Shown here: piece after piece, positions 14,718-28,969 of the stretch | How positions within the stretch are numbered: position 1 is the stretch's first letter | Layout: each line of letters begins with the position of its first letter | Source: Armadillidium nasatum | Taxonomy: Eukaryota > Arthropoda > Malacostraca > Isopoda > Armadillidiidae | Direction: 5' to 3' | DNA: 29,876 bases | Assembly (NCBI GenBank): GCA_009176605.1 | Contig: SEYY01006370.1 | Span: forward strand, 1 to 29,876 | Notes under the pieces: generated by a model | The model's input: only the letters and a program-made list of their open reading frames with translations | The model's database searches: none | Told to the model about the DNA's origin: nothing | Position numbers and translations under genes: made by a program

Positions 14718-15293
14718 ATCTCCAGTGCTCAATACGTGGGGATATTTCAACAACATTGAAATTAATTTTTCCTGTTGTTCAGTGGACAACGTTAGTGTAC
14801 CAATTTCAAATTCTGTTCTTATTTTCTCATGATTCCAATAAGTGGCTGGGTTTACAACAACTAAATCTGGTCTCCCCTGATGTATTCCAACCCCAATATC
14901 CCTGTAACCTAAATCATGGAGTTGTCCTACTACAAAATCTTTTCTAAGATACAGTTCCTTCTCTGAAGGATTCAGAACAGCAACTAATACTTCATTCATG
15001 TTAACAGTTATGATACCATGAAGGAAATGCAAACATAGATGATCTATTCCTACATATTCTAAAAAACTATGATTTTCTTTAATTTTAATTTCGGGAATGG
15101 CAATCGCGATCATCGAGCATTTATTAGTGGGTTCAAGGGTGTTCTCAGTTATGACACACTCATAAAAAGGGATAGCTAAGCTAATGTCCCGCCCAACGCT
15201 GGTTAAGTTATCCTGTGACCGAACTAATAATTCGCGTCGGGTGAGGTCAGGTATAAGGTGATTTTCTTTTAGGGCTATTGCTCCTAAAATCAC
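14718..15293 (-). pseudogene. Gypsy protease-RT linker region of pol
   Basis: Continues directly from protease after a shift near 15290 (a T-run in 'gattttagg'). It begins ILGAIALKENHLIPDL (a variant of the ILG strand that closes retropepsins) and runs through a dUTPase-like or linker beta-rich region (VLNPSEKELYLRKDFVVGQL). It ends with LLKYPHVLSTGD, the helix that normally precedes RT in gypsy elements. The frame stays open to 14628, but the last 30 codons belong to the 850-bp insertion. Confidence 0.85.
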
Positions 15294-15768
15294 ATTGTGT
15301 CATTACTTCAAGGGGAACTACAAAAAATTTAATGGGATCTGTAGTGAAGCCATTATCAAAAATTAATTGTCTTTCAATATAAGATGTTATAGGAATCTTT
15401 GTTTTATGACCAAACCCCATTATGGCTTTAACCTCTATTGAGGGGTGGAGGTCTATAGTTTGTAAAGTAAGTAATACTCCTTCATTAACAAGGCTCACCC
15501 CAGCTCCAGTGTCCACCATACAATCCAAGAAAGATTTACCAGCGTCTATTGAGACATTTATAATCAGTGGCTCTACGTCTGCCTGACACATGTTACAAAA
15601 CACTTCCGGATTAGTATGGAGATACGGATTTATGGCTGAGTTCAATAAATGTCCTTCGTTCTTAGTTTTGGGGGTATTGGCGTTCATGAGAAGATCCGGA
15701 TCCATCAACTTCCCCACAGTGTACCCCTTCACTGCGGAGTTGGATAGTTTTCCGGATCTCCCAGACAT
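15247..15768 (-). pseudogene. Gypsy retropepsin (aspartic protease) of pol
   Basis: DTGA at residues 86-89 (CMVDTGAGVSLV) is the catalytic Asp loop of a retroviral-type aspartic protease. Hydrophobic strands follow, with IMGFG as the flap-side Gly region. The frame starts at 15768, overlaps the end of gag by 40 bases and lies in the -1 frame relative to gag, the usual gag-pol arrangement for expression by -1 frameshifting. A stop (TGA) in the pol frame lies only about four codons before 15768, so the switch must occur inside the overlap. Its last 15 or so residues are out of frame after the shift at 15290. Confidence 0.92.
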
Positions 15769-16529
15769 TTTCCTGCCTCATGGGATTCCCCACACATAGC
15801 GCATTTGCTAATATGGTGAGGCTTGGGTTTAGCTCCAGTATCTGCCCAAGAATCATTGACGAGGTTGGAATTTGCAAATATGCGGCTTTGCGAATTACTA
15901 GGTGTCCGCTGAGGTAAGGGAACAAGATTTTTATTCATGGGAGGATTAAAACTCAAGTCTCTAGGACTATAATTACTGCGAGGATTATCAGTATTATGTT
16001 TTCGGGGACCCTGATTTCTGGATTGGCAATTAATGCCTAAGTGATTTCCAGAACAATAGGGACAATTTAATTTGGAACTAACATTTTTAAGAGGGAATCT
16101 GTTAATATTATTATGCCAGCAGTCATTCCTAATATGGCCTTTAACTTTACAGTAGCTACATATGCCTAGTGCTTTGTAGCATACATCAACAGTATGACCC
16201 CTGATTCCGCAATAGGAACATGCTTTTTGGGAACTAGCGGAATTAACTTGACTCTGATACCTGCTATCATTCTGATTCCACAGAGGGGATCTGTTCTGGG
16301 ATTGTCCTATATTTTTAGGAGGGGATCTTTTTAAAACTTCACTCCAAGTAGCTTGAGGAGCCAAAGAGTCAATTTGAATGACTTCAATATCCTTACCTGG
16401 AGCTCTAAATAGAGAAGGATTTGTAATATCAGATTGTGAAGCAACATTCCGCCAGGGTTGGCATTCCCGGTCATATGAATCTGCCAATAATACTAATTTA
16501 TCCCATGGAACTTTAGTGTGAGTACACAT
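15729..16529 (-). pseudogene. Gypsy gag, nucleocapsid part with four zinc knuckles
   Basis: 266 codons in one open frame. Four Cys-His boxes are visible: Cys104-Cys107-His112-Cys117 and Cys124-Cys127-His132-Cys137 (both classical CX2CX4HX4C), then Cys156-Cys159-His163-Cys168 and Cys243-Cys246-His250-Cys255 (CX2CX3HX4C, one residue short). These bind zinc and nucleic acid in retroelement Gag. Between boxes the chain is rich in Asn, Ser, Pro and Arg, as is usual. It ends naturally at a TGA at 15729-15731 inside the overlap with pol. The same frame extends upstream to about 16632, interrupted by a TAA at 16563-16565. Confidence 0.92.
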
Positions 16530-17649
16530 TTCATTTTGAATTATGTACTCCCTAATTTTAGCTTATACTTTTGTGGGCAAACTAAGTATGAAAGCAGTCC
16601 TCAGGGATTCATGTTCTTTCATGTTTACCCCTAGGAAAGGCTTGTTCGGCTAGTTATTCTAACCTTAAGGCAAACAAATTTACATCTTCACCAGTGTTAC
16701 GCTTAGCAGCATGGTATGCCTGGAGCCTATTTTCATTTCGTTTCTTTTCCTCTTGGACATACCATTTAAGGAGTGTATCTTTTACTTTGTTATAATCTGA
16801 GGTATTTTTAATTATCACATTATAGAGAGTAAAAAATTTTCCTGACAAATATTTTTCTTAAGAGCCGTACCCATTGGTCTGGGCTCTGGGGGTATTTTTT
16901 TTGACAATATATCTCGATTCAAGAAATTGGGGTAGTTTGTGTTCCTTCTCATAACTATAAATCTTTGGTTCAATTAATTTGGGTTGCTGGGAATTTTGAA
17001 CCAATACTGTTAATAGTGATACTGTCTGCGTTAACAAAGAAATCTGTTGCTGAATAATATCAAATTGGGATGAGGTGAACATATTATTCTGATTGTTTAC
17101 AGTTATAGGGGGTGGTACGGGAGTTGTTATAAACGGTGGCCTAATTGGGGATACAAAAGATTGAAATGGTTGATAAGGCCTTGAGGGAGCAACATTTAAA
17201 GTTGTAGAGGTTTGTGTATATATTATATCTGCAAAGGTGGTAGTCGTTACAACTGAAGCTAAAGGAATTGACCTGATAGGTTGACTAGCATGAATAGGGA
17301 TTTTACTATCATCAATGGGTAGCATTATTTGATTTATGGGGGAACTCATAATTTGGTACTGAGGCAACTGATCTGGTGCGATAGAGACATCGACCAGGTC
17401 AGCAACCTCCTCTTGTTTATTTAAGAATTGATTAACATTCACATTGGGTGTGTAAAGGATATTAGAGGCTGCTTTTGCCTCTTCCATTTGTTTATTTAGT
17501 TCTTTCATATGGACATTTAAATTACCTACAATATCCTTGACAACTTCAGCCGAAATTAAACCTTCAGGAGTCTCACTAGGAGCTCTCTGTGTTTGATCAA
17601 CCGAACTGGTACTGGTAGCTATCATGGCTAAATAATCCTCTATAGGCAT
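16530..17649 (-). pseudogene. Gypsy gag, N-terminal and capsid part, with stops
   Basis: Starts at ATG 17647-17649 (MPIEDYLAM); the frame is open a further 14 codons upstream without another ATG. The first 263 codons include a helix with coiled-coil character (residues about 38-62, MKELNKQMEEAKAAS), then a Pro/Thr/Ile-rich low-complexity region. Capsid-like helices follow (SGKFFTLYNVI, KDTLLKWYVQEEKKR, EDVNLFALRLE), typical of gypsy Gag. In-frame TAA stops are at 16858-16860 and 16654-16656. A frameshift near 16635, in a run of C on the plus strand, moves the frame to that of the nucleocapsid. Confidence 0.85.
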
Positions 17650-18092
17650 GTCGAGGTATTGATTCTGCCATTCTAAGGGATTTATTCTATTTTAAAATTT
17701 TATAAAAATAAAGAAAATTTATCTTTACCTGAATACTGCCAAAATAAACAATACTTCTTATATTCTGTATGAATATAAGGATTGCCTATCACAGTATTTT
17801 ACCACCAGTACGGATTATATCCCTACATAGATAAACATATATAAATATATGCAAATTTACATGAATGTGAATATAAGGACTGGTATCTTCTGTTTCAATT
17901 TCAAGGTCTACCCGTCTGAAAAAAACACAATACAGCAAGTGTCTGATTTGGCACACACTGTACAATTTCATTATGGGGTTATTTACCAAATTACTCCTCT
18001 TCTATACTACAATTTTCTATGCTACAAAGAAGGGAACCCTTATTTATCTTACCCAATGTCGTGATCTCTTTCACTCTTACACACACTAGTGA
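17650..18092 (-). other. Retrotransposon 5' leader
   Basis: About 440 bases between primer-binding site and gag start, without a long ORF. No splice or packaging signal could be recognised. Confidence 0.5.
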
Positions 18093-18110
18093 GTCCCTGT
18101 TCTGGCTCCA
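18093..18110 (-). promoter_or_regulatory. Primer-binding site, tRNA-Lys type
   Basis: Minus-strand TGGAGCCAGAACAGGGAC. By eye this matches 16 of 18 bases of the sequence complementary to the 3' end of tRNA-Lys(UUU), the primer used by many retroelements. It lies upstream of gag on the correct strand, fixing the 5' LTR boundary just to its right. Confidence 0.8.
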
Positions 18111-18111
18111 A

Positions 18112-18480
18112 TTTATTTTGTGTGTATGTAGGGGGGAGTGTTTACGGATGACTATAGGGAACTAATAGGTGTAAATGTGCAAGCGAGGGCAAAACCCTTT
18201 TTGGCACCCGAGAGGAATTCTCGCTAAACTTAAATTTACCCAACACCACAATACACGTTTACAGAGTTGAACTTACCGAACTTGGAAAACAGTATAGAGA
18301 TTTTCTTCTTGCTTTCTCAAAACTTAACACAAAATGCAACACTCAACTGGACTCGCAGCGATATGGAGGGAAAGAAACACAACCACTCTTGCAACACAAC
18401 CATTCAAAAGGAAAGAATTCTGTAAAGTCTAGAAAAACTACTAACATGTATGTATATAAGAAAATATAAGGTAATAAATT
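18112..18480 (-). other. Candidate 5' LTR (boundaries unknown)
   Basis: By position, the sequence right of the primer-binding site should be the 5' LTR. A CA-ended stretch (minus 'catacacaca', about 18118-18130) could be its 3' edge, though that leaves a longer than usual spacer. A TATA-like stretch occurs near 18450-18470. No second copy was seen left of 9722, so length and ends cannot be set. Confidence 0.35.
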
Positions 18481-19809
18481 CCAAATCTGAGTGGTAACTG
18501 ACTTTATTCTAAAATAATAGTTACTAATGATTTTTAACAAAAAAAACTCTTGGTATATTATTAACTGGTCGGTCCCAGTTTTGTTATAAAATAAAAAAAT
18601 GTGTTTAACTAAATTTAACTAACTTTTATCTCTATCAATGGAATGGAATGTATGATAACTAATGCAGTGAATTCCAGAAGTGTGACAAGAAGACTATGGG
18701 AAAGAAGTTGTTAGTATAGGACAGAGCTAGGAAGAACATACAATTAGGATAAGTTCCTTATCTGAATTTTTAAATGGTTTTTCAATACGTTGCCAATCTA
18801 TTTGGGCTTCAAGGTTTCTATTATTTTGTTTTTCAGTTTATTATACGTTCATAAAAGTTGATTGATGCAGGCAATCGTAAATGGCAGCTATCCACAAAAA
18901 TAAAGCTTTTCGTTTTAGAATCAAACATAAAAAAAAACCTGAAAAGTTATATTATACATTAACACATTGTTAATGTACATTTTCCATTATATTTTCAAAT
19001 ATGTGTTTAGATAAGTATTTTTACTATAATATATATTTAAATTTTTTTTTTTTTTGACCTTATGAAAGGAATAACCAAGATAAGTTATTCTGAAGGTTTT
19101 GTGTTGTTTTCTCCTTTTCTTCTCTGCTTCACCTTCGACTTTGTCTTAATTTCAATCTATAAAAAGTAATCTTATTATCACATTTATTTTTCACTACACA
19201 CTTTATTATTCATTAAAGTAATTTTTTTTTCCCATTATTAATTTTTCATTACCTGAACCTATAAAAAGAACTATCTTGGGACAGATAGAATGTTCCTCTT
19301 TACTTCCAGGCAATTCAGAGTATTCACAAAAGTCAAATTCGGGTTGGTTTTCAAAATAAGTATTGTCAGAATCAGATTTTTCTTCTTAACGTTTTGTTTT
19401 TAGATATTATTAATTATTAGAAATTTTACAGATCAAAGAATATTATTACAACTCCTGGAATATATTAAACAGCGCATAAAATCTTTTATTTTAAAAAATA
19501 TTTTTATGAATGAACATGAAAAAAATATTGTACACTATCTATCGCAACAATGGTGAGGAGATGGACTCTTTCGAGTAAACTACTCAACAATTGTCTTTCA
19601 CTCCATTACATCGGTATCTCATTTTTTGCCGATACCGATACCTAAAAATATACCGATACTTCACTCCATCTTACTGTATAATATTAAGTAATTTATTTAA
19701 GGTAAAAGAACGTTATCTCATTGAAATAGCAAAAATATTCTAGAGTCAAAACTGATGGAGAAAAAGAATGGGGAACTTAGGAATTTAGCTATGAGCTTTT
19801 AGTATGATT
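18481..19809. other. Non-coding stretch
   Basis: AT-rich sequence without recognised genes. At 19612-19668 there is a patch of ATACCGATA inverted words resembling the patch at 3240-3363; it may be another degraded transposon end. Confidence 0.5.
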
Positions 19810-20801
19810 TGAATGAAGGGGAGGGTCCAACAATAAAATTTTTTATTTTACTTTTTGACCGATTTGAGCTGAAATTTGCAGTTTATATAGCTTTTTCCCC
19901 CGGTGAAAAAACTCCATTTCTAGCGTTCTTCTGAGTCTATAACGATTTGAAAGTTATTTGGGGTCAAACAAGTGGTCCACATAAGGTGAAAATATCCCTG
20001 AACAATCGTAGCCCCAACTTCTTGCAATAGCGGGAACTGATTTTTTGATATCACGTCTAGGAATAAAGGTATAATCACTTGAATTTTTTCTTGACAAATT
20101 TTTTTTTTTAAAATCCCTCCCCTTTCGGAGAAAAAAATTATTTAAAAAAAAAAATCATACCCAGAATTTTTTATTTTTTGAATATTGTTTAGGGGAGAGG
20201 TAGATCTACAACTTTTATTTAGTGCATTATCAAGTGCTATTTGTTTGAAGAAAGATATAGCCTCTTAAATTTTTGAAATTTTTGAAAAATTGCCAAAAAT
20301 GGACCTTTTTTGAGGGGCCATATCTCGAAACAAACAAATCGGATCGAATAAAGTATAGAGACGAATTTGTAGCGCCAACACTCCTCTATAGAAATACTAA
20401 AACTTATATATGTAGTAGTTGTAGTTTTTTTAAAAAATATTTTTCTTCAAAAAGGTGAAAGATTTTTTCGAAAAAATATTTTTTTCCGATAGTTGGCTAG
20501 TCTTGGGCTAATAACATTTTTTATATAACTCTGGGAGCAAATGTCTATTAGATGTTTTTGTTGCCAACATATGCAGGGAACTACGCACTAAATTTCAGAA
20601 TAAAAATTTTTTCAAGTAGCCTCACCATAGATTTGAAACTACCTTAAATTCCAGAAAAAACTTCTAAACCTTAAATCACTCATAAAAACGTTAGGAATGG
20701 AGTTTTTTCGTTGGGAAAAAAGGTATCTATATTGAAAATTTCAGGAGTATCGGATGAAAATGAAATTTTTTTTTTCAACATTGGACCCTCCCCTGAATGA
20801 A
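19810..20801. mobile_element. 976-bp non-autonomous DNA transposon (foldback/MITE-like)
   Basis: Element 19818-20793, flanked by identical 8-base target duplications TGAATGAA (19810-19817 and 20794-20801). The ends are a perfect 13-bp inverted repeat, GGGGAGGGTCCAA at the left and its complement at 20781-20793. Similarity continues inwards for roughly 110 bases per arm: GAAAAAACTCCATT occurs 87 bases in from the left end and, inverted, 84 bases in from the right. The interior is non-coding. Eight-base duplications occur with hAT, P and Merlin transposases; the GGGG start is not the usual CA start of hAT or P ends, so the superfamily is open. Confidence 0.88.
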
Positions 20802-21257
<456 letters not shown>

Positions 21258-21261
21258 TTAA

Positions 21262-21905
21262 ATTTTTTTTTTTTTTAATACAGAACGCTACCACTCACGA
21301 GCAGAGTCCTTTTCAAGGTTGGGGCACACACAAGGGGGGAGAAAACTCATTCACATAGGGAACTCACAAACACACACACACATAGGGAGAAAACTCGTTT
21401 AACCACACACAAACCTAACGCACAACCCTCTGGTGGGCGCAGACGGAAGCCTTGAAAAGTGGAAGATTAAATACAGGAGGAAAAATAGAAAAGGGTAGAG
21501 AGTTCCACAGAATAGAGGTGGCTGAAAAGAAGGAGGCATCACAATGGGCTAGCCTGGGGTTTCCTACGTCCACACAAAATTGGTGCGAAAGCAGGGCACC
21601 CCTTGTGCAACGAGGACGACGCAACAGTGGAGGAATGCGAGAGGCCAATTCCCTCGAGCACCTAAAGAAAAGATAGCGCGCCAGCGTCACGTCGCAGAGA
21701 TAGAGGGTCAAGAGAGTTTGAAAGTAGGGGACAGTTTATTAATCTTTCAGCTTTTGACTCAACCATATCTAGAAGAGAGGAGGAGCCAGAGCACTTCCAA
21801 ATGTGATAATAATACTCCATACAAGGGCGAATAAGACCCTTATATATATGGAGCAACTGCTCAGTAGAAAAAAATTCTCGCAATCTGAACAGAACTCCCA
21901 GAATT
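21262..21905 (-). pseudogene. LINE copy D, 3' part of ORF2 (Jockey/CR1 type)
   Basis: The minus strand reads LGVLFRLREFF, then STEQLLHIYKGLIRPCMEYY, then (after a shift near 21700) the region LRRPRCTRGAL...NPRLAHCDASFF...WNSLPFSIFPP. This is the conserved C-terminal region downstream of the RT palm in animal Jockey/CR1-type LINEs. It is cut at its 5' side near 21905. Past the ORF it has about 130 bases with short CA repeats, then 14 A's (21263-21276 as T on plus), and then runs into (TA)n array 9, so the 3' end is at about 21262. Dead by frameshift and truncation. Confidence 0.85.
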
Positions 21906-22330
21906 TAAGTGAGTTTTGGCTATTCTATTCCTTCCTTATAATTAAATTTATCTTAGTTAAAATAATATTTTCTTAACCTAAAATTTCAGAGCTTTTGATC
22001 TCTTTGCAAATTTAGGCAACCCCGGTAAAATTCCAACCCCGGTCGGTCCCTTTTCGCAATTTAGAAAAAATCGAGAACAGCACCATTGTCAGTAGAGCAA
22101 TTTGGAATGTTTGTTAGCTATGGAAAGATGAAAAGCAACAGTTTAAAAAAAAACTGAAGACAACTGAGATTTTCTTGTAGAAAATCGTTCCTGAAGTTTT
22201 TTTTCCTAATCGAACCAAAATTAATTTTCCAATTCATTTAGGCATTGCTTTTCTAAGGGAAGTAACATCTGAGAAATCAAATGAAACAGCCTGTTTTCAT
22301 TTCGATTTTAAACTTATCTACCGTAAGAGC
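21906..22330. other. Non-coding stretch
   Basis: No ORF. It contains a short repeat 'aaccccggt' (22018, 22037). Nothing else recognised. Confidence 0.45.
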
Positions 22331-22520
22331 ACTGTTACTATTAGCTAAGCAGTGCTTTCTGCTCATAGCCATAACTTGTACATCTATAGATTATTCCACG
22401 ACCAATATGGTAATTATTTTTCAAACTCATTTCATCAATATCTAGTACATAAACTTCATCTATTTTAAGATTTTGAACTTTAGTTTTCAGAAGGGAAAAC
22501 ATATACTTACCAATACCTGA
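22331..22520 (-). pseudogene. Possible P-element/THAP9-like transposase remnant
   Basis: One minus-strand frame reads VYVLDIDEMSLKNNYHIGRG over about 22395-22455. P-element and THAP9 transposases have a conserved DEM(S) catalytic Asp in a similar strand context. Flanking frames on both sides are broken. Fragments up to about 23050 also read as protein-like on the minus strand but I cannot align them. One short motif is thin evidence; it could be another DDE transposase or chance. Confidence 0.3.
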
Positions 22521-23700
<1,180 letters not shown>

Positions 23701-24421
23701 CCCTCCATAATCAATAAGAGCAGAAGACCATAAATCAGTAAGAGAGGAAAGTATGTTACCAGTAGACTTCAAACGTCGAAGCTGTACTGTTGATCTGAAA
23801 GAACGGAGACTCCAAATGATCAAAGAAATGAGAGTTGCGGAGAGTTTCAAAGATATTAGATAGAACAAAAGTGAGAGCTATAGGACGATAGATAAAGGGA
23901 TCAGTGAGACTTCCCTTCTTCGGTTCGGGATCTACTGGATGTTTGCGCGGTTCCAGCATTGAGGATAAGTATTAGTGTTAAGGCATAGAGAGAAGAGCTG
24001 AACAAGCGCCAGCTCAGACGCACACTTTCTCAAAATACGGGGAGGAACGCCATCCGGGCCACTGGCTTTCCTCACGCTCATAGTTCTCAGGATCCCATAC
24101 ACCTGATCATGTGAAAATACAGGTGATGACATGAGACACCTGAGCGAAGTTGGAATCGTTCAGGGTTGAATTGGAGGAAAAAAGGAGGCCGAAGAGATTT
24201 GCCTTTTCAGAAAGAGTATTAGCAACAGAGCCATCAAGTCGAATAAGATGAGAAAAGGAAGATTTACAGAAGTTGTTAAGAGATATTTTTGGCTAGAGGT
24301 CAGAAATTTTTATCAGTAGGAGAACCAAGGAGTTCAGCGCTCTTTCTTTTGGTGAAAGCAAGCTTGACCCGTTGAATAATATCCCTACAACAATTCCGAG
24401 CTGAATGAAAATTAGCAAGTG
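23701..24421 (-). pseudogene. LINE copy B, inter-domain and RT start (Jockey/CR1 type)
   Basis: The minus strand from 24421 reads the segment between endonuclease and RT ([20 protein letters not shown]...KRKSAELLGSP, then GSVANTLSEKANLFGLLFSS). Next come VRKASGPDGVPPRILRKCA, the N-terminal RT block with its GPDG motif, then IYRPIALTFVLSNIFE and finally LSSLTDLWSSALIDYG. It ends at about 23701, exactly where copy A ends, so the two copies meet tail to tail inside RT. The 5' side is cut by (TA)n array 11. Frameshifts lie near 23940 and 23800, and a stop lies near 24310. Confidence 0.88.
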
Positions 24422-24553
<132 letters not shown>

Positions 24554-24666
24554 CAGCTGATTAATTCATCTAAACCTACTCAGACATCAGCTAAAAAATG
24601 GAAAATTAAAATGCAGATAACGAAAAGAAGTTTTTATGTATTTCAGTTTTTGAGCTTTACATGCAA

Positions 24667-24771
<105 letters not shown>

Positions 24772-24866
24772 CGAGGATGACCAAAACAAATTTAAACAAT
24801 TTAATGTTTAATTATATTATAAATATTTGCCGACTAATTTCGGGTAAAATGCACTTCTTCCCATTT

Positions 24867-26020
<1,154 letters not shown>

Positions 26021-26075
26021 AATACGCAATTAAAGATAATTAAAATGCCTTGTATTCTGAATTTATATAAAAAGA

Positions 26076-26347
<272 letters not shown>

Positions 26348-26397
26348 TTTAAAAAATAAAATTTGAATAAACATATAAAATTATGAACAAAAAAAAT

Positions 26398-27295
<898 letters not shown>

Positions 27296-27648
27296 TTTAA
27301 AAGTGTGTGTTGCGAAAAGCACAACCAATGGACTTATTTCTCTTGGTGATGTGACTTTATACTCCTTCATGTACAAACTGTCAACTAAGCTATTTGTTTT
27401 ACGACTCAGATGGAGATTAATAGAAAGGTAGACTTTGTTGACCTAGATCGTTTTACAATCCTCATCCATCGGATTTGGTGTCGGCTACATCAACGCTCTT
27501 AGGAATGTGTGACGTTAACGAGAACCAGACCTAGTAGATTTTCCCAAAAACAAGGGATCGATATCTTTGAAACGGATGAAAACTGGGTTTCTTAGAAAAC
27601 AAGTGCGATAAAAACCTTAAAAACCCATAAGTTTTGAGAAAACGTAGT
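27296..27648. other. Non-coding stretch
   Basis: Less AT-rich, unique-looking sequence upstream of the ORF at 27678. No promoter element could be identified with confidence. Confidence 0.4.
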
Positions 27649-27674
27649 TTTTGTTGTTGTTGTTGTTGTTGTTA
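27649..27674. repeat. (GTT)n microsatellite
   Basis: About eight GTT/TTG units just before the ATG at 27678. Confidence 0.9.
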
Positions 27675-27677
27675 CCA

Positions 27678-28124
27678 ATGGAAAATGGGAGGAACGAAGA
27701 GATACGCCCCAACTATGATAAATTGACGAGTCAGTTGCGACATAGAGCGTGGGCATGGACTAACATAGGCTCAGAACTTTCGGCTGTACCTCCGAGTTTG
27801 AGAGAGCAATCTCATGAGTCTTTTTTCCGGAGAGAGGAGGAGTCTGGAGCTATAACAGAGTTTTTCTCGGACGGAGATTGGGTTAGAGTTTTCGTTCCCC
27901 CCTTTGGAGTGTGTTTAAGAATTAGACCTAGAGAGCTGTGTGATTGTCAGTTATTGATACTATGTTTTCGCGGCTCATCGCACCCCCATAGACACGTTAC
28001 ATTTGTTTTGGTTTTGTCTTTGAAGTCTCCCAATAAGATTTCACATGAATACGTTGTTTTCATTCCCCCACCCTTTTTTTTTTTTTTTTTTGTTCTACTC
28101 ATTTACCTTTTAAGATGCTCCTAA
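27678..28124 (+). CDS. Unrecognised ORF, 148 aa
   Basis: I chose the ATG at 27678 rather than the upstream in-frame ATG because the earlier codons only translate the GTT repeat, and because its context (accaATGg) suits animal translation starts. The first 110 residues have balanced composition, with charged and aromatic residues (YDKLTSQLRHRAWAWTNIG, SFFRREEESGAITEFFSDGD). The last 35 are hydrophobic and include a Phe run from a T-tract, so the natural protein probably ended or spliced earlier. No domain recognised. It could be a host exon, a transposon ORF or chance; the lack of TA repeats for about 1 kb here is mildly in favour of real coding. Confidence 0.3.
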   Translation: MENGRNEEIRPNYDKLTSQLRHRAWAWTNIGSELSAVPPSLREQSHESFFRREEESGAITEFFSDGDWVRVFVPPFGVCLRIRPRELCDCQLLILCFRGSSHPHRHVTFVLVLSLKSPNKISHEYVVFIPPPFFFFFFVLLIYLLRCS

Positions 28125-28393
<269 letters not shown>

Positions 28394-28969
28394 TATCCAT
28401 TTTGCTGTTCAACTTCATCCGTACATCCACAATATGTATAATCGCGAGCGCGTACTCGTATATCTGTCGATGTGGAGAATGTGATAGGGCGCAATTCCAC
28501 CTCTAACCCTAGCTTATTAGCTACATGGGAGATTGCGCCAATTTACATAAATTATACCACATTCTCTTACTATCTCAAGATATAATTCAGTAACAATTGA
28601 TATAAGCTACCTTCACGTGACTAACCTTTCATATATTTTTTCATCACTAGACAAATTCTACGTTTGCATGCAATCTCATACTTCCTTCAATCTGAAGGCA
28701 CTCCCAATGACTAAGGTCGTTCCCAGTGAATTTCATATTGAACTTGGCAGCAAGGTGGAATCAGTGCTAAAGGGCCTCTTTCTATTATCCTCACTGAATT
28801 CGCATAGATGTTGATGGCATTGGAAAAGATTTTCTCATTTTGATTCTGCATTTGGCTATACTTTTTCTTCCTTCTAGTCCATTGTTATCTGGTTATAAGA
28901 AGATCGAATGATAAGATATAGTTTATAGTCTATTGAAGTAGAAATTAACATTCGAGAGACATGTGCAAG
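28394..28969. other. Non-coding stretch
   Basis: No gene recognised. A 65-codon plus-strand ORF (28617-28814) is present but has no supporting feature. Confidence 0.45.

Larger units (their letters stand above)
9722..18110 (-). mobile_element. Ty3/gypsy LTR retrotransposon, internal region, defective
   Basis: The minus strand holds, in order, a primer-binding site, a leader of about 440 bp, gag, protease, RT, RNase H, integrase and an acidic tail. The order PR-RT-RH-IN is diagnostic of Ty3/gypsy rather than copia. The element is inactive: in-frame stops are at 16858-16860, 16654-16656, 16563-16565 and 12863-12865, and frameshifts lie near 16635, 15290, 13601, 13065, 12330, 10890, about 10500 and 9960. 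An 850-bp insertion interrupts pol at 13868-14717. Domains are still easy to read, so it is old but not ancient. Only one candidate LTR flank (right of 18110) is visible. Confidence 0.95.

Noticed and set aside
21452..21834. Plus-strand ORFs over LINE copy D
   Set aside because: Shadows of the minus-strand LINE coding sequence.
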